NCBI GenBank assembly: GCA_029948255.1
Contig: JALIZF010001537.1
Coordinates: forward strand, 310,001-374,000
Reading direction: 5' to 3'
DNA from: Telmatactis stephensoni
Lineage: Eukaryota; Cnidaria; Anthozoa; Actiniaria; Isophelliidae
Length of the DNA: 64,000 nucleotides
Position numbers and translations under genes: made by a program. How positions within the stretch are numbered: position 1 is the stretch's first letter; every line of letters starts with the position of its first letter. The notes below the pieces were generated by a model. It made no database searches. It saw nothing but the letters and a program-made list of their open reading frames with translations, and was not told the origin of the DNA. This document shows positions 44,335 through 54,600 of this stretch, piece after piece.

Positions 44335-45347
44335 GCATCTTGACCTTGGGCTTTGGGGGCAGGTGTTGACCCACCAGATTCAGTGTTCTTAGGACAGTTT
44401 CTCTTCATGTGCTGTGGGGAATCACACAACCAACATCTACGGGACCCACCAACCTGGGGTGTGGTTTTAGTGTTCAATGCTGCAATGAGAGACTCTATCT
44501 GTTTCTGCTGAGCTGCTAGTTGTTGGCTCTGTTCCTTTAACAGTTTGCGAAGATCATTATCTGCAGCCGAAACTTCACTAATAATAACTTCCTTTTTATC
44601 CTGGGATCCTTTAAAGTTCTCCTGACCTCTCATAAGCTTCATCACTCTATCACGGCAATCAAAAAAGGAGAGTTCAGGGTGTTCTACATTTAACCTCCTC
44701 AGTTCAGTGCGCACCTTTTCTTCGCGTACTGCCTCAGCTAAGCGGTTTTTGAGTTGAGAGGCTCTACCCGCCTTGAATGAACTATCGAGTTGCACTATGC
44801 GATCAAACAGCTGAACTAAATCAAGTGAACAGGTTAACAAATCATCTCCATCCTTTTGTCTGTATGCATAAAACTGTTGTTGGAGTTGAGGGAGACTATC
44901 ACCATCCCCAAATACACGTAACAGTACCATGTAAATCTTGTCAGGGTCACCCGTGACTTCTTCACCCCTCCCAATCACTTCACGACGGGCACTTCCAGCT
45001 AGGTGCTCAATTAGATATGCCGCTTGCTCCTTGAATGGCAAACCCCTACTAGCACAGGCAGCTCTAGCATCCTCAATCCACTCTTCAATTGTTAAATCTG
45101 ATGCTTTTACAGGCTTTCCTCTAAATCTCTCAAGCTTATGTGACTGGTTGACATATACAACACGCTCCTTGACCTCACTGTCTTTCTTTCCTTCAATCAA
45201 GCTTTCTATCAACAACTTTTTTGCTTCACTCTCAGCTTTTTCAGCATTTTGTTCAGCGACCTCTACAAGTTCTTGCTTTTCAGCTATAATCGACTTCAGT
45301 TTTGATATCTCTCGCTTCGCTTCTTGTAACTGCAATATGGTGGCCAT
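44322..45347 (-). CDS. gag: Ty3/gypsy gag with CCHC zinc knuckle
   Basis: 341 codons from ATG. It begins with a coiled coil (LQEAKREISKLKSIIAEKQE), continues with a capsid-like helical core (LERFRGKPVKASDLTIEEW...FKEQAAYLIEHLAGSARREV, VFGDGDSLPQLQQQFY), and ends with one zinc knuckle, CWLCDSPQHMKRNC (~residue 305), with C-x2-C-x4-H-x4-C spacing. In the family, gag forms the cytoplasmic particle and binds element RNA. The start lies 70 bases after the primer binding site. The stop TAG is 6 bases after the AAC of the frameshift heptamer. Confidence 0.9.
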   Translation of the reverse strand: MATILQLQEAKREISKLKSIIAEKQELVEVAEQNAEKAESEAKKLLIESLIEGKKDSEVKERVVYVNQSHKLERFRGKPVKASDLTIEEWIEDARAACASRGLPFKEQAAYLIEHLAGSARREVIGRGEEVTGDPDKIYMVLLRVFGDGDSLPQLQQQFYAYRQKDGDDLLTCSLDLVQLFDRIVQLDSSFKAGRASQLKNRLAEAVREEKVRTELRRLNVEHPELSFFDCRDRVMKLMRGQENFKGSQDKKEVIISEVSAADNDLRKLLKEQSQQLAAQQKQIESLIAALNTKTTPQVGGSRRCWLCDSPQHMKRNCPKNTESGGSTPAPKAQGQDALNK

Positions 45348-45416
45348 ATTGAAAACTGTTTACTTTAGAAATCACAACGATAATCACCTTCCAACAGGGC
45401 CATCGATGAAACGCCA

Positions 45417-45431
45417 CTGCTCGCGACGCCA
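45417..45431 (-). promoter_or_regulatory. Primer binding site, tRNA-Ser type
   Basis: Two bases after the 5' LTR the minus strand reads TGGCGTCGCGAGCAG. This is complementary to a tRNA 3' end ...CTCGCGACG-CCA, which matches the acceptor strand of eukaryotic tRNA-Ser genes starting GTCGCGA. The tRNA would prime minus-strand DNA synthesis. Assignment to Ser is from general knowledge of tRNA acceptor sequences. Confidence 0.75.
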
Positions 45432-45433
45432 CA

Positions 45434-45568
45434 TGTGACGCAGTGTTCTTGAGCGCTTTTTAATGCAGTATTACCCTGTCGGCAGTTCTATGCTCGCTGA
45501 ATAATAGTATGATATAATAGTATGATTTCTAATACAAATAAACTCGTACGAAAGGTAAACTGTATACA
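45434..45568 (-). repeat. 5' LTR of the Ty3/gypsy element
   Basis: 135 bp, 134 identical to 39608-39742. Read in sense it starts TGTATACAG and ends GCGTCACA. It is AT-rich with ATCATACTATT repeated twice. No clear TATA box beyond the AT-rich core. Confidence 0.95.
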
Positions 45569-45605
45569 AATCAATCCGCCAATGGCTGAGTAACTCGTGG
45601 ATTGA
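45569..45605. repeat. Single arm of the CAATCC/AACTCGTGG MITE family
   Basis: AATCAATCCGCCAATGGC..AGTAACTCGTGGATTG matches the right arm of the MITE at 5083-5115 almost exactly, but the left arm is absent here: the retrotransposon LTR abuts it. Confidence 0.75.
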
Positions 45606-45609
45606 GGCA

Positions 45610-46555
45610 GTTACCGGGGTACTATACACTGTCGTGAAATAAGTGTCGCATTTGAAGTGTTAATAGGCGCCACCCTTGTTCCTGCCAAGCGAGCGAGGCT
45701 CGCCAGCATTCCTATTTTAGCCATCTGATTTGAGAAAATGGTCACCCTGTGGATTCAACCACCTACCAAACCAGTTAAAACCAGTTTTAAATTCGATAGC
45801 AGTTAGCCAATAAAGTCAGTAAAAATACTGGGAAAGTTGAACAAACCTGTTCGCAAACCGGTTGTAGGTACTCACATATGCTATTTGGAATGGAATTCCT
45901 GGTTTTAGCGATTTGAATGAACTTTGTACAAAGGAAGATCGTTTTTGTTTGGTACGAAGAGCCAAATTTAATAAGATTTCTTGAACGTTTTTGCTTAAAT
46001 GTTAAGCATCCCACATATATATAGAGCAATTTGCCGCCCTTTACGTTTAATTTTTGTCATGTCTCCGCCGTGACCCGTAGTTCTCGAATAAACACTGCAA
46101 ATGAGATGCCAAAAATATACTAAGCGGCGCTATGGTGCTTTTGAGTAAATACGGTATTCATTTTCTTCTACAATATTTTGCCGGAAATGGAGCGTTGTTA
46201 GGCGCGTGCAGTCCATTATAGACAATATACGAAATATATTTGAATGAAAACAACAAAAACGAAAACACAAAAAATATTTTTCAAGGAAACATTAAGACAA
46301 CAGTAGTACAGTTAACTCAACATTTATTAGCGAAAACCTAAACAAATAGAACGATATTCATTTGCTTTCATATAGAATATCTACATAAATTGTTCAGTTA
46401 ATATATCATGTAGCGATTTTAAGCAATGAAGTGAAATGGGAAACATTGTAATCTGGAAATGTGTTACATTTAACTCAACGTTTGAACCAAGGTGATGACC
46501 AAGTCAGTGACTTTTTTAATGGGATGTGCAGACTTGAGTTTAGCAGTGAACGTTC
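45610..46555. other. Unassigned sequence between gypsy element and RPA-like gene
   Basis: No coding with motifs. A short ORF at 45787-46029 has no recognisable features. Confidence 0.45.
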
Positions 46556-46557
46556 AA

Positions 46558-47775
46558 TTAAACATGAATATCTTCAATTACCATCCTTTTAACGTTATAC
46601 TTCACAGTAAAGTTTTCAAGCTTGAGTAGTTGTTCACAAAGGAGTTCGGGGTTAGAGATAAGATCTGGAAAGCACTTTTGGAGAACATCTTCAAATACGG
46701 TCAACTCAGTGATGTTTTCTTGCAGCTTTACAACGATGGTGGCTTTGATGACATTCTGGCAAGACTTACTCCTGACATGATGATTGCAGTAGTCGCAAAT
46801 GAGGATATCTCCAGAGTGAGTTTGAGTAATCTTCTTTTTGCAGTTGGTGCATTCTTTGATAAAGCCACAATGTTGGATGGACTCAATTTGAGAAACTTGT
46901 ACAGTTTTGTAGACAATTTCATGGAGATTACTGTCACTTTGAATACGGTTGAGGGCTTCGTCGTTGTTAATGTTGATGGTTGTTTCTTTTGTTGTGTTCA
47001 AATATTTTCCATCATCATCCAGCCGTACTCGCAACTCGTTGAAGGTGTATGCTTGGCCTACTTTTACTGCGTCAATGTGGCTCTCCCAAAGTATTAGCTT
47101 GACAGTGGCGGTACCATCACAAATGAAAGTTTCGGCTCTGCGTAATTTTCTCACTTTTGTTAACTCTTCTTCTGCGACGTAGAGGACTTTTGCTTTGAGA
47201 TTTATAAGCGTCATGTCTTCAAGATCATTCATAAGTTGAAGCAAGTTGTAATATTTTGGTTGATCTGGTTGTTTGTACTGGAAACAATACTGTTCAGGTG
47301 GAGCGGTAGAGATTGTCGTCATGTCGTTGATGAATACAGCTGAGTTGTCTGGTGACCATGTGTAATTAGTTACTTTCACAGCAGTCTTGTTCCTCTGCCT
47401 TTCCGTCAAGAGCGCACACTTGGTTTGAGAGAAGCATACGGCACGTTGTTTACTATGTTGCAGTTGAAAGGTAACATTATTGTAGTTGCCCTTGTTGTTT
47501 CTTTTTCTTTTGGTAGGAGACACAGATTCGACGTAGCCGATAAATTCATTTGTCTTGGGTACACTCTGGGGAAATGACATGGTTGGCCACTGTATCTTCG
47601 TAGAAGGTTGAGAAGAAGGTGTCGTCGATGACGGAGTTTTTGTAGAAGATGTCTTTTGTTGTCCTGGGACATGTTTTTCTTTTGTTTGATGTTGGTCAGT
47701 GAACGAAGCCTGCCGCTGGTTGTCGTTCTTTTGAGCGTTTTTATCCTTGGTTTGTTTTCGATCTTTAGAACTCAT
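46558..47775 (-). CDS. RPA-like single-stranded DNA-binding protein
   Basis: 405 codons, intronless, from ATG. The N-terminal 75 residues are a Lys/Gln/Ser/Thr-rich linker, followed by OB-fold-like segments (FIGYVESVSP...VTFQLQ; LKAKVLYVAEEE...FICDGTATVKLILWESHIDAVKVGQAYTFNELRVR) and a zinc-ribbon-like C-x2-C...C-x2-C (ECTNCKKK...ICDYCNHH). This order resembles the DBD-B/C region of replication protein A large subunit. Helitrons commonly carry RPA-like genes, and this ORF is on the same strand as the Helentron polyprotein 3.9 kb away, so it may serve rolling-circle transposition. The lack of introns agrees with a mobile origin. A separate host-derived gene is less likely. Confidence 0.7.
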   Translation of the reverse strand: MSSKDRKQTKDKNAQKNDNQRQASFTDQHQTKEKHVPGQQKTSSTKTPSSTTPSSQPSTKIQWPTMSFPQSVPKTNEFIGYVESVSPTKRKRNNKGNYNNVTFQLQHSKQRAVCFSQTKCALLTERQRNKTAVKVTNYTWSPDNSAVFINDMTTISTAPPEQYCFQYKQPDQPKYYNLLQLMNDLEDMTLINLKAKVLYVAEEELTKVRKLRRAETFICDGTATVKLILWESHIDAVKVGQAYTFNELRVRLDDDGKYLNTTKETTININNDEALNRIQSDSNLHEIVYKTVQVSQIESIQHCGFIKECTNCKKKITQTHSGDILICDYCNHHVRSKSCQNVIKATIVVKLQENITELTVFEDVLQKCFPDLISNPELLCEQLLKLENFTVKYNVKRMVIEDIHV

Positions 47776-47863
47776 GGCTTCACAGACGATAAAGTACCAA
47801 GTTCGGCAAAAAAGTGACGCGCGCTCAATGAGATGTTCGTGTATTTACCAGAATATCTAGCCA

Positions 47864-48064
47864 ATGGGAAGGGAGAGTGATTTGATAGAAGATATGACCG
47901 TGGGAACAGGATTCTATGATTGGTTTATAGCGGGAGGGCTAATGAACGCCGAGGTACCGCGGTATCTACAAAGGAAATTGTTTACACTGTTGACGGAGAG
48001 TTTCTCTGGTTATGAGAAAATGCCCGTTGGAAAAATGATGGAGTTTATTGAAATATTCGCGTGA
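47864..48064 (+). CDS. Short divergent ORF, unknown
   Basis: 66 codons from ATG, starting 89 bases from the RPA-like gene's ATG on the opposite strand, so the two could share a bidirectional promoter. The composition is protein-like and amphipathic (FYDWFIAGGLMNAEVPRYLQRKLFTLL), and GC is higher than in the surroundings. No family recognised; a chance ORF is possible. Confidence 0.3.
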   Translation: MGRESDLIEDMTVGTGFYDWFIAGGLMNAEVPRYLQRKLFTLLTESFSGYEKMPVGKMMEFIEIFA

Positions 48065-48109
48065 GGAAGCAGACATTTATAGAAATTTAAAGAAAAGTGG
48101 ATGAACAAG

Positions 48110-48580
48110 TAAACAATTAAAATTGGATGTTTAGTGTACTGAGTGTTGAAGCTGTTGCATTTGTGGTGACATTTGAGCACATGCAGTCATGTATGACCTA
48201 GTACGGGCAGGTTAGAGCAGACTGTACTGCTTTCTTGCTTGAGGGGGCCTGTGTGTGGGCCACACCCATGATCATTGAAAAGAAAAGTGATACTTGATTT
48301 TAGTGAGATTGATATAGTGCACGGTCCCAAAACGCTGGCAATAAATAACTAATTGGTTTTCGCATTTTATGATTACGTACATGGTGTTTACGTGTTTCAT
48401 ACAAACACAATTTTAATAATTACATCATTAGTATTTTTGTAGTATATGTCTTAGGGGGTTAAAATTCATCATGCCACACCCTTGTTGAAACTGTTTTCGG
48501 AATCTTTCAGAGATACTTTTGAAAATCGTTGACAAGCATATCCGATAGGTTTCATTCTGGTTGTCCCCCTTTGCTTCAAT
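48110..48580. other. Unassigned sequence
   Basis: Nothing recognised on either strand. Confidence 0.45.
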
Positions 48581-48587
48581 TGAGGAC

Positions 48588-48986
48588 TAAGGGCTCGCTC
48601 AAACGAGAACGCAAGTCGATGCAAGTTTTGACTTGCGCTGACTTGCATCTCCGTTTGAACACCAACTTGCATCCATTTGTGTACTTGCATCGATTTGGGA
48701 GCAATCTGAATGAGCTCAAATTTGATCGCAAGCTAATGGAAGTTTTCTTTCGTTTGAACAGTTGCACGTTGAGCTTCATAAGTTGTTTTTCTTATTTTTT
48801 TTTAATCCCAACAGTTCTGCACATTATTTCCTGACCGACAAATTCAAAGAAAAACAAAAGTGATTTTCTCGCTGTCCCTCAGCTTGGTGATTTTCCTTGA
48901 AAGTTTTTAATCAAGTTGCGTGGAGTGGTGTTCAAACGAGGACGGAAGTTACAAGTTAAAACTTGCATCAACGAACGGGGTCTAAG
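48588..48986. mobile_element. Putative MITE with GATGCAAGTTTT..ACTTG subterminal arms
   Basis: The left part (CTAAGGGCTCGCTCAAACGAG ... GATGCAAGTTTTGACTTG) is approximately inverted at the right (CAAGTTAAAACTTGCATC ... CGGGGTCTAAG). Several GCAAGT/ACTTGC palindromes lie inside. No coding. The ends are imperfect, so the boundaries are approximate; a hAT-like origin is possible. Confidence 0.45.
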
Positions 48987-48987
48987 C

Positions 48988-49149
48988 ACAGGTAGCCCAA
49001 TCTTTGATCGATATATTCAAATTTAGAAATTTATCGAAAATAAAATAAATCACATCTTTTACTTGTATTTTAGTGTTCTATTGCATTATTTTATTTTCGA
49101 TAAATTTCTAAATTTGAATATATCGATCAAAGATTGGGCTACCTGTGGT
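48988..49149. mobile_element. MITE with ~62-bp near-perfect inverted repeats
   Basis: CACAGGTAGCCCAATCTTTG begins the left arm, and the whole arm to ATAAAATAA (about 49049) is inverted at 49088-49149 around a ~40-bp loop. Flanks read GGTCTAAG and GTCTCTAAG, suggesting a 7-9 bp target duplication with a 2-base change. It sits against the right end of the preceding MITE. Confidence 0.85.
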
Positions 49150-49179
49150 CTCTAAGCTGTTATCTTGGCTGTTATCTTG

Positions 49180-49245
49180 GCGGATTAACTCGTGAATTGA
49201 GCAATCACAATGAGAACAGGAAGCCCAAACAATACATGTTATTGA
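49180..49245. repeat. Member of the AACTCGTGG repeat family
   Basis: GCGGATTAACTCGTGAATTGA followed by AACAGGAAGCCCAAACAATA matches, in inverted orientation, the sequence at 4970-5035 including its flank, so it is a copy of that element's end. Confidence 0.55.
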
Positions 49246-49249
49246 AACA

Positions 49250-50150
49250 ACTAGTTTCATTTGAAGGCCAAAACATAAATGAACAAGATAGAAGGGACCA
49301 TACATTTTTAAATGCTGTGCATTTCCCAGACTTCTCCTTTTGCTGAAAATTTAAAATTTCCCTGCCTGAAAGGAGATTTAATTCCTTGACATGTCCCTGA
49401 CCTTGAAAAATTTTTGCTACTTTGCCTTCCTGTGGCAAGCATGTTAAAATGAATTAACATGAAGTTTCACAATAAATCATATGAGAATTCAATGTTAGAT
49501 AGTGACAAAAATGGGAAGAAAAATATCCACCTTATAAAGGTTTTCAGTTATTGTTGAGTGCTGTTCATCAAGAGACATACAAAGCAATCAATTTAAAGCA
49601 TCTGTATTATAAATTATATGAGGTGCACAAACTGACTACCCTGCAGGATTTTTGGTTTGGAAGAGTCTGTGTGCAGGGTAAATATAAATTACAATATGAT
49701 TTAGATAAACTTATGTTAATGATGAAAAGTGATGCTTTGGTGGTATAAATTATATAAGGTTACATATTGAAACAATTATTATTCAATACAGTTTTTACAA
49801 AATATAGGTAACACATGGAGTAAAAAGTTTTATTTAATTTTTGTCACCTTCAGTTTGTCATGAACTAGAACTGACAAAGATGTTGGTTGTTGTTGTTGTA
49901 TCTGCCAATAATTGATGTATTTTTAATGCAAGATTTAATACTGTCTGTAATACTTGCAGGATCCACTTAATCACTACAGTATTCTGCTGTCAATATTGTC
50001 ATTGCAGACAGACATACATGTACATCTTGATAACAAATAATTGAAATTGTAGAGTATGCATTTATTGTAGACTGTATGCAGACCAAATGGATTTTGTTCA
50101 TGACTGCTTGTTCTTTTATCTGCCAATACAATTGATTGTTGGCTTTGAGT
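49250..50150. other. Unassigned AT-rich sequence
   Basis: No motif-bearing ORFs. The right part may hold a further, more diverged copy of the repeat at 50165-50800. Confidence 0.4.
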
Positions 50151-50164
50151 TGTATCACTGTACA

Positions 50165-50800
50165 TTTGATCATGCTTCATTTAGATTGACATAGTAGTTA
50201 AAGTCATTGGATCTGTTTGCTGTTGATTTTGATTGAGACACAATGTTGATGAAATGTGACATTTGCATGTACATGTAGACCAAACAATAGTTTAAAATTG
50301 CATGTATAGACTACTTGATCCAGTTTTTGATTGATAATCCTTATTATGACATGAGGCCAGCATTAAATAGGTGTTTCTTGAATCATTTTATCAATACAGA
50401 GTGTCACTGGTCATTTTTCTTGTTACTTGTTACTGCCAGTAAAGTTGTCTGTGTGTACTTTGATTAGACTCTGTGGACTTTGATTAGTCATGAGATGTAC
50501 ATGTATGTTGTATCACAGTACATTTCACCTTGTTTCATTTTGATTGAGACAATACTAGTTGAAGTGGCTGTATTTTGCTTCTATTAATGTTTTAAATTGA
50601 GACATAATGCAGATGAGATGTGACATCTGTAGACAAAACAGTTATTGAAGAGTACATGTCTAGACTTCTCCTGCAGTTTTCACTAATACTGTAATTCTTG
50701 TAATATGACATAAAGTCAGCATGAAATTGGTGTTGCTTGAATTATTTCAATTACCAGTGGTGTGTCAATGGTCCATTTTCTTGTCACTGCTGGTGTTATC
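50165..50800. repeat. Two diverged tandem copies, ~355-bp period
   Basis: A shared order of blocks occurs in about 50165-50440 and 50525-50795: TTCATTTxGATTGA, GATGAxATGTGACAT, TGTAGAC, TATGACAT...CAGCAT, TTGCTTGAAT/TTCTTGAAT and CATTTTTCTTGT. Old duplication; no coding. Confidence 0.55.
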
Positions 50801-51457
50801 ATTGCCATAGAAAGTTGCTTTAGTTAATAGTAGATACATTGTAGGTATGTGTACATGTATATGATGATGGTTGTTGACTGAAATGAAGACTTAAGTGGTT
50901 CAAAATTCCATGTTAACAGAATTCACAGCACGGAGTATATAGTTTTTGTATGTGATAGATATAACTTTACATTTCTTGGGCTTTTTCTTTCTTAATAGCA
51001 CTAAAGTATCTTGTTTGTTAATATCTGTGGAAAGGAGAATACACAGAATAGTTAATATTGAAATTGATATTGATATCCAAAGTTCTGAATATTTATTCTA
51101 TACTTACCATTGATATAAAAGAAAGGGATAAAGTGAAACACCCAATAAAGGTAGGGTGCTTCACTTGTACATGTAAGTCCCTCCCTCCTCTAGCTCCCAT
51201 AGGGATAATGAGAGAAGTTACAAAATGATTAAAAAGTATATATTAATTAAAATGTACTATATTGATCAGATATAATCATTGCCTATTAATAACTGACTTC
51301 ATAATGTTGAAATAATTTTGTTTTTTTGTGCTATAAATCAAATTTGAATCTATCAGCTGGTCTTTTGGTCTAATGAGGTCTATTTTGTTACATGCAGACA
51401 CTGCAGCCTATTCCATAACATTGTAGCTATCTGTTTAGTTATCTTGACTTTCCAGCT

Positions 51458-51590
51458 ATACAGTACAAGGAGAGGATCATGCATTGAATTCATTCATTAA
51501 ATTCTTGGAGTTAATTATTAATAATTAATTATATAATTAACTCCAAGAATTTAATTGAATTCAATGCATGATCCTCTCCTTATACTGTAT
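51458..51590. repeat. Long palindrome, ~60-bp arms
   Basis: The arm ATACAGTA...AGGAGAGGATCATGCATTGAATTC...TTGGAGTTAATTAT is inverted after a centre of about 10 bases, with only a few mismatches and a short gap. It ends where the next palindrome begins. Confidence 0.9.
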
Positions 51591-51643
51591 ATAACAATAT
51601 TTTATTATTAATCAATTATTGATTAATAATAAAATATTGTTAT
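51591..51643. repeat. Perfect 25-bp-arm palindrome
   Basis: ATAACAATATTTTATTATTA and five further bases are exactly inverted around TTA. It directly abuts the larger palindrome and lies 20 bases beyond the stop codon of the Helentron polyprotein. Confidence 0.95.
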
Positions 51644-51663
51644 ATGAAGTATATTTGATTCAA

Positions 51664-54600
51664 TTACATTGCAGTAGTTAATTGTATAAAGATTGGCTTA
51701 TGGTCACTATAATAAGATTCTAAAACACCTGAAAGTTCAGCATGTTGTGGAATATTTGTATAAATGTGATCTATTACAGAATGATAATCTGTAGTGTATT
51801 GAGTTATGAGCTGTGTGTATCCCTTCTCGGTTACCATATATTTTAGTAGTGTATTGTTATCAGAAGAGGCTCCCTTAATATCAACATTAAAATCTCCCAG
51901 AATTATCTTGGAACAAGGACCATCCAGATTCTGTTGATTATGTACATAATTCAAGGCATCAATCAGTCTTGTGATAGTTACCTTGCTACTGGAACGATAA
52001 ATACCTATTATGTGTAATGGTTTCCCTTCATAATCAAGACTCATGACAGTTATTTCTACATCATTGTAATTGAATCTCAAAGGCTCTAATACACAGTCAA
52101 TATTGTTTTTAATATAAACAGCTGTACCATATTTAGTTCTAGTGGTTTGAGTTGAATTAAAATCATTTCGATGCAGTGTAAAGTGTTTAATATTGAAACT
52201 TTCATTTTTATCTCTGGAACATAAAGCAGTCTCAACAAAGATATTAACATCTGCTGCTTGTACATTGTAATCATTTTGCACATCTTCAATATGAAGATTA
52301 AGAGATCTAACATTGTGGAATAATACTGTCAACACATGTTTTTTAGTGTTTTGATATAAATTAGGCAAAGAAGGTTTTAAGGCTGCTTCAGTTCTAAGGC
52401 GATACATTTCAGCTTGAACAGATTCGCTGACTTTTATTTTTTGTTCATTCAGGTTCAGAATATGCAAGTTAGTGCTGTTTCTAACTCTGCTTAAGCCAAC
52501 ATAGTGCATGTGTTGTATTGTTGATGTTGGAAAATCTACAACTGCTTCATTTAGGGTGTCTCCTTGGCAACGATGAATAGTTTTAGCTGCTGCAGGACGT
52601 AAAGGAAACTGTTTTCTTAGAACTTGTGCTTGAGTTCTCTTATTAAGTCTAAATTGTCTAGATATTTCTAACACTGGTGTCCATGACTTATCTATATCCT
52701 TATTGTATAAGTGGCCGTATTCTTTCCTGTAATTGTTACCAACAGTACTTTGTGAGAATGATACCCATATAATACTAGGTCGGTTAGATTCAGGTACTCG
52801 ATAGTCTATTTTTTTTATAATACATTCTGCACCATTAGTCATACCATCTGTAACAGATACATTTGTTGTTAAATCATACTTTAAACCTACAGCAATATTA
52901 ACTACTGAAAACAGTCCCATAGTTTTAGTAGCATCATTAGGAATTTGCTTTTTGAACTTTGTTCTGAGTGCATCATTTACATCACCAATTATTATATCTA
53001 CTGCTTGTATTTCAGCTTTGTCACTTCTACTGTTAGCATATATTTTGTTGTTATGTTCATCTACACTTGCATTCTTAACAAATAAGTGTGTTATGGTCAT
53101 GGGATAATTGACACTTGATGGGCTTTCCTTTAAAATTCTTGTTTTTAAGATTTTTATGTCATCTTCCATATGATTACTCTCTCTAAGGCGGTTTAAAAGT
53201 TCTGCAAACTGTTTATCATCTTTCTGTCGCATTATTTCTGTTAATTCGAATATCTTAAAATGCTCTTGCCATAGGTTAGTAGCTAAGGGTCCATAACTAT
53301 TGCCCTTTGGTGTTTCAAATATCCAGCTATCAAAGACAGGTTTCAGTTGAAAAAAGTCTCCAACTGTTATTAGACTTACACCTCCAAATGGTTGTAGTGA
53401 TCCCATTATCTGCTGTAAACGTAGGTTTAAGAAATTAAACATACCACTACCAACCATAGAAATTTCATCAATGAATATAACTTTAAGTTTCCCTAACTGT
53501 GTTCTTATAGTGTTTAGTCTATCTCTATCAAGTGTACAATATTCAAATCCTCTATTGGCTGGAATCTTAAAAGCAGAATGAAGAGTATTTCCCTTGATAT
53601 TGAAAGCAGCTTTACCAGTAGGAGCTACTTTAAGGACCTTTATGTCATCAGGATTCTCACCAGGGACAGTGTTAAAGTACTTAATAAGAGCTTCATATAG
53701 AGCATTAGTAACGGTTGATTTGCCTACACCAGCACCTCCTGTTAAACACAGTGTTAACTGTTCATCTTTGGTTTTAACAGAATGTAATACATGGTAAAAA
53801 AACTCTCTTTGTTTCCTATTGAGTGATCTTACTAATGTTCTAAATTCATTATCTTCCATGCGTTTTACTACTAAGTGCTCTTCATCATTACTTCTAGGGA
53901 ATATCCCCATGTCATCAAGTAAATCATACTGGCTATGTTGCTTGCTTTTACCTGGATCAAAGCATCCATGCACTGCGCTAGCTTTCTTTTCAGCCTGTCT
54001 ATCTTGTTCATTCATATGTTGTGCATTAGGAGCTACATTTGGGTCATCTTCATCTTGATGTTCTTCAATGTCCTCCATAGCTTTATCAAGTACTTCAGAA
54101 TTGTGTTCATATTGCTTTCTTGTTTCAGTTATGTTATCTTTTTGTGCTTCAAAACTTTCTTCATAGGTGTTAAAGTCCTTTATAAGGTCTTTCTCCTCAT
54201 TTCTCCATGGAGCATAAAGCATAAGTTGTTCTCTAAAATAGTTTTCAGAGTCCTTTTCTCTATGAAACCGAACTGAACGAATTATTTTGGGCCTTTTACG
54301 TTTAACAAGCCTTATACCACCTTTCATCTGGTACCCCTCATTATCAAGAATATCATTATCATCAACAACATCATCATCGTTGTCATCAAAATCTCTTTCT
54401 GGTAAGTAGTTATCTGACTTACAAGTTGATTGCAAATCATTAATAGCCTTTGCAGCTGGAAATTCCATCTTTTGCTTTTCTCTTACACAGTTATACCAAG
54501 CAACAAAATCAGCCAAGCATATATCTTCTAGTTTACGAGGTCGTCTTTGATATCTCTTAATAATGTTGTCTGACTCTATATCTACAGAATTATCAGGTAG

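Larger units (their letters stand above)
39608..45568 (-). mobile_element. Ty3/gypsy LTR retrotransposon, nearly intact
   Basis: 5961 bp: two 135-bp LTRs differing at one base, a tRNA-Ser-type primer binding site, a gag ORF, and a pol ORF in the -1 frame with protease, RT, RNase H and integrase in that order. The near-identical LTRs and open ORFs indicate a recent insertion. Three oddities: the RT active site reads YIDE, no target-site duplication is visible, and the sense strand before the 3' LTR is pyrimidine-rich rather than a polypurine tract. Confidence 0.95.

Noticed and set aside
46630..47097. 155-codon plus-strand ORF
   Set aside because: Antisense shadow of the RPA-like gene with no domain of its own.
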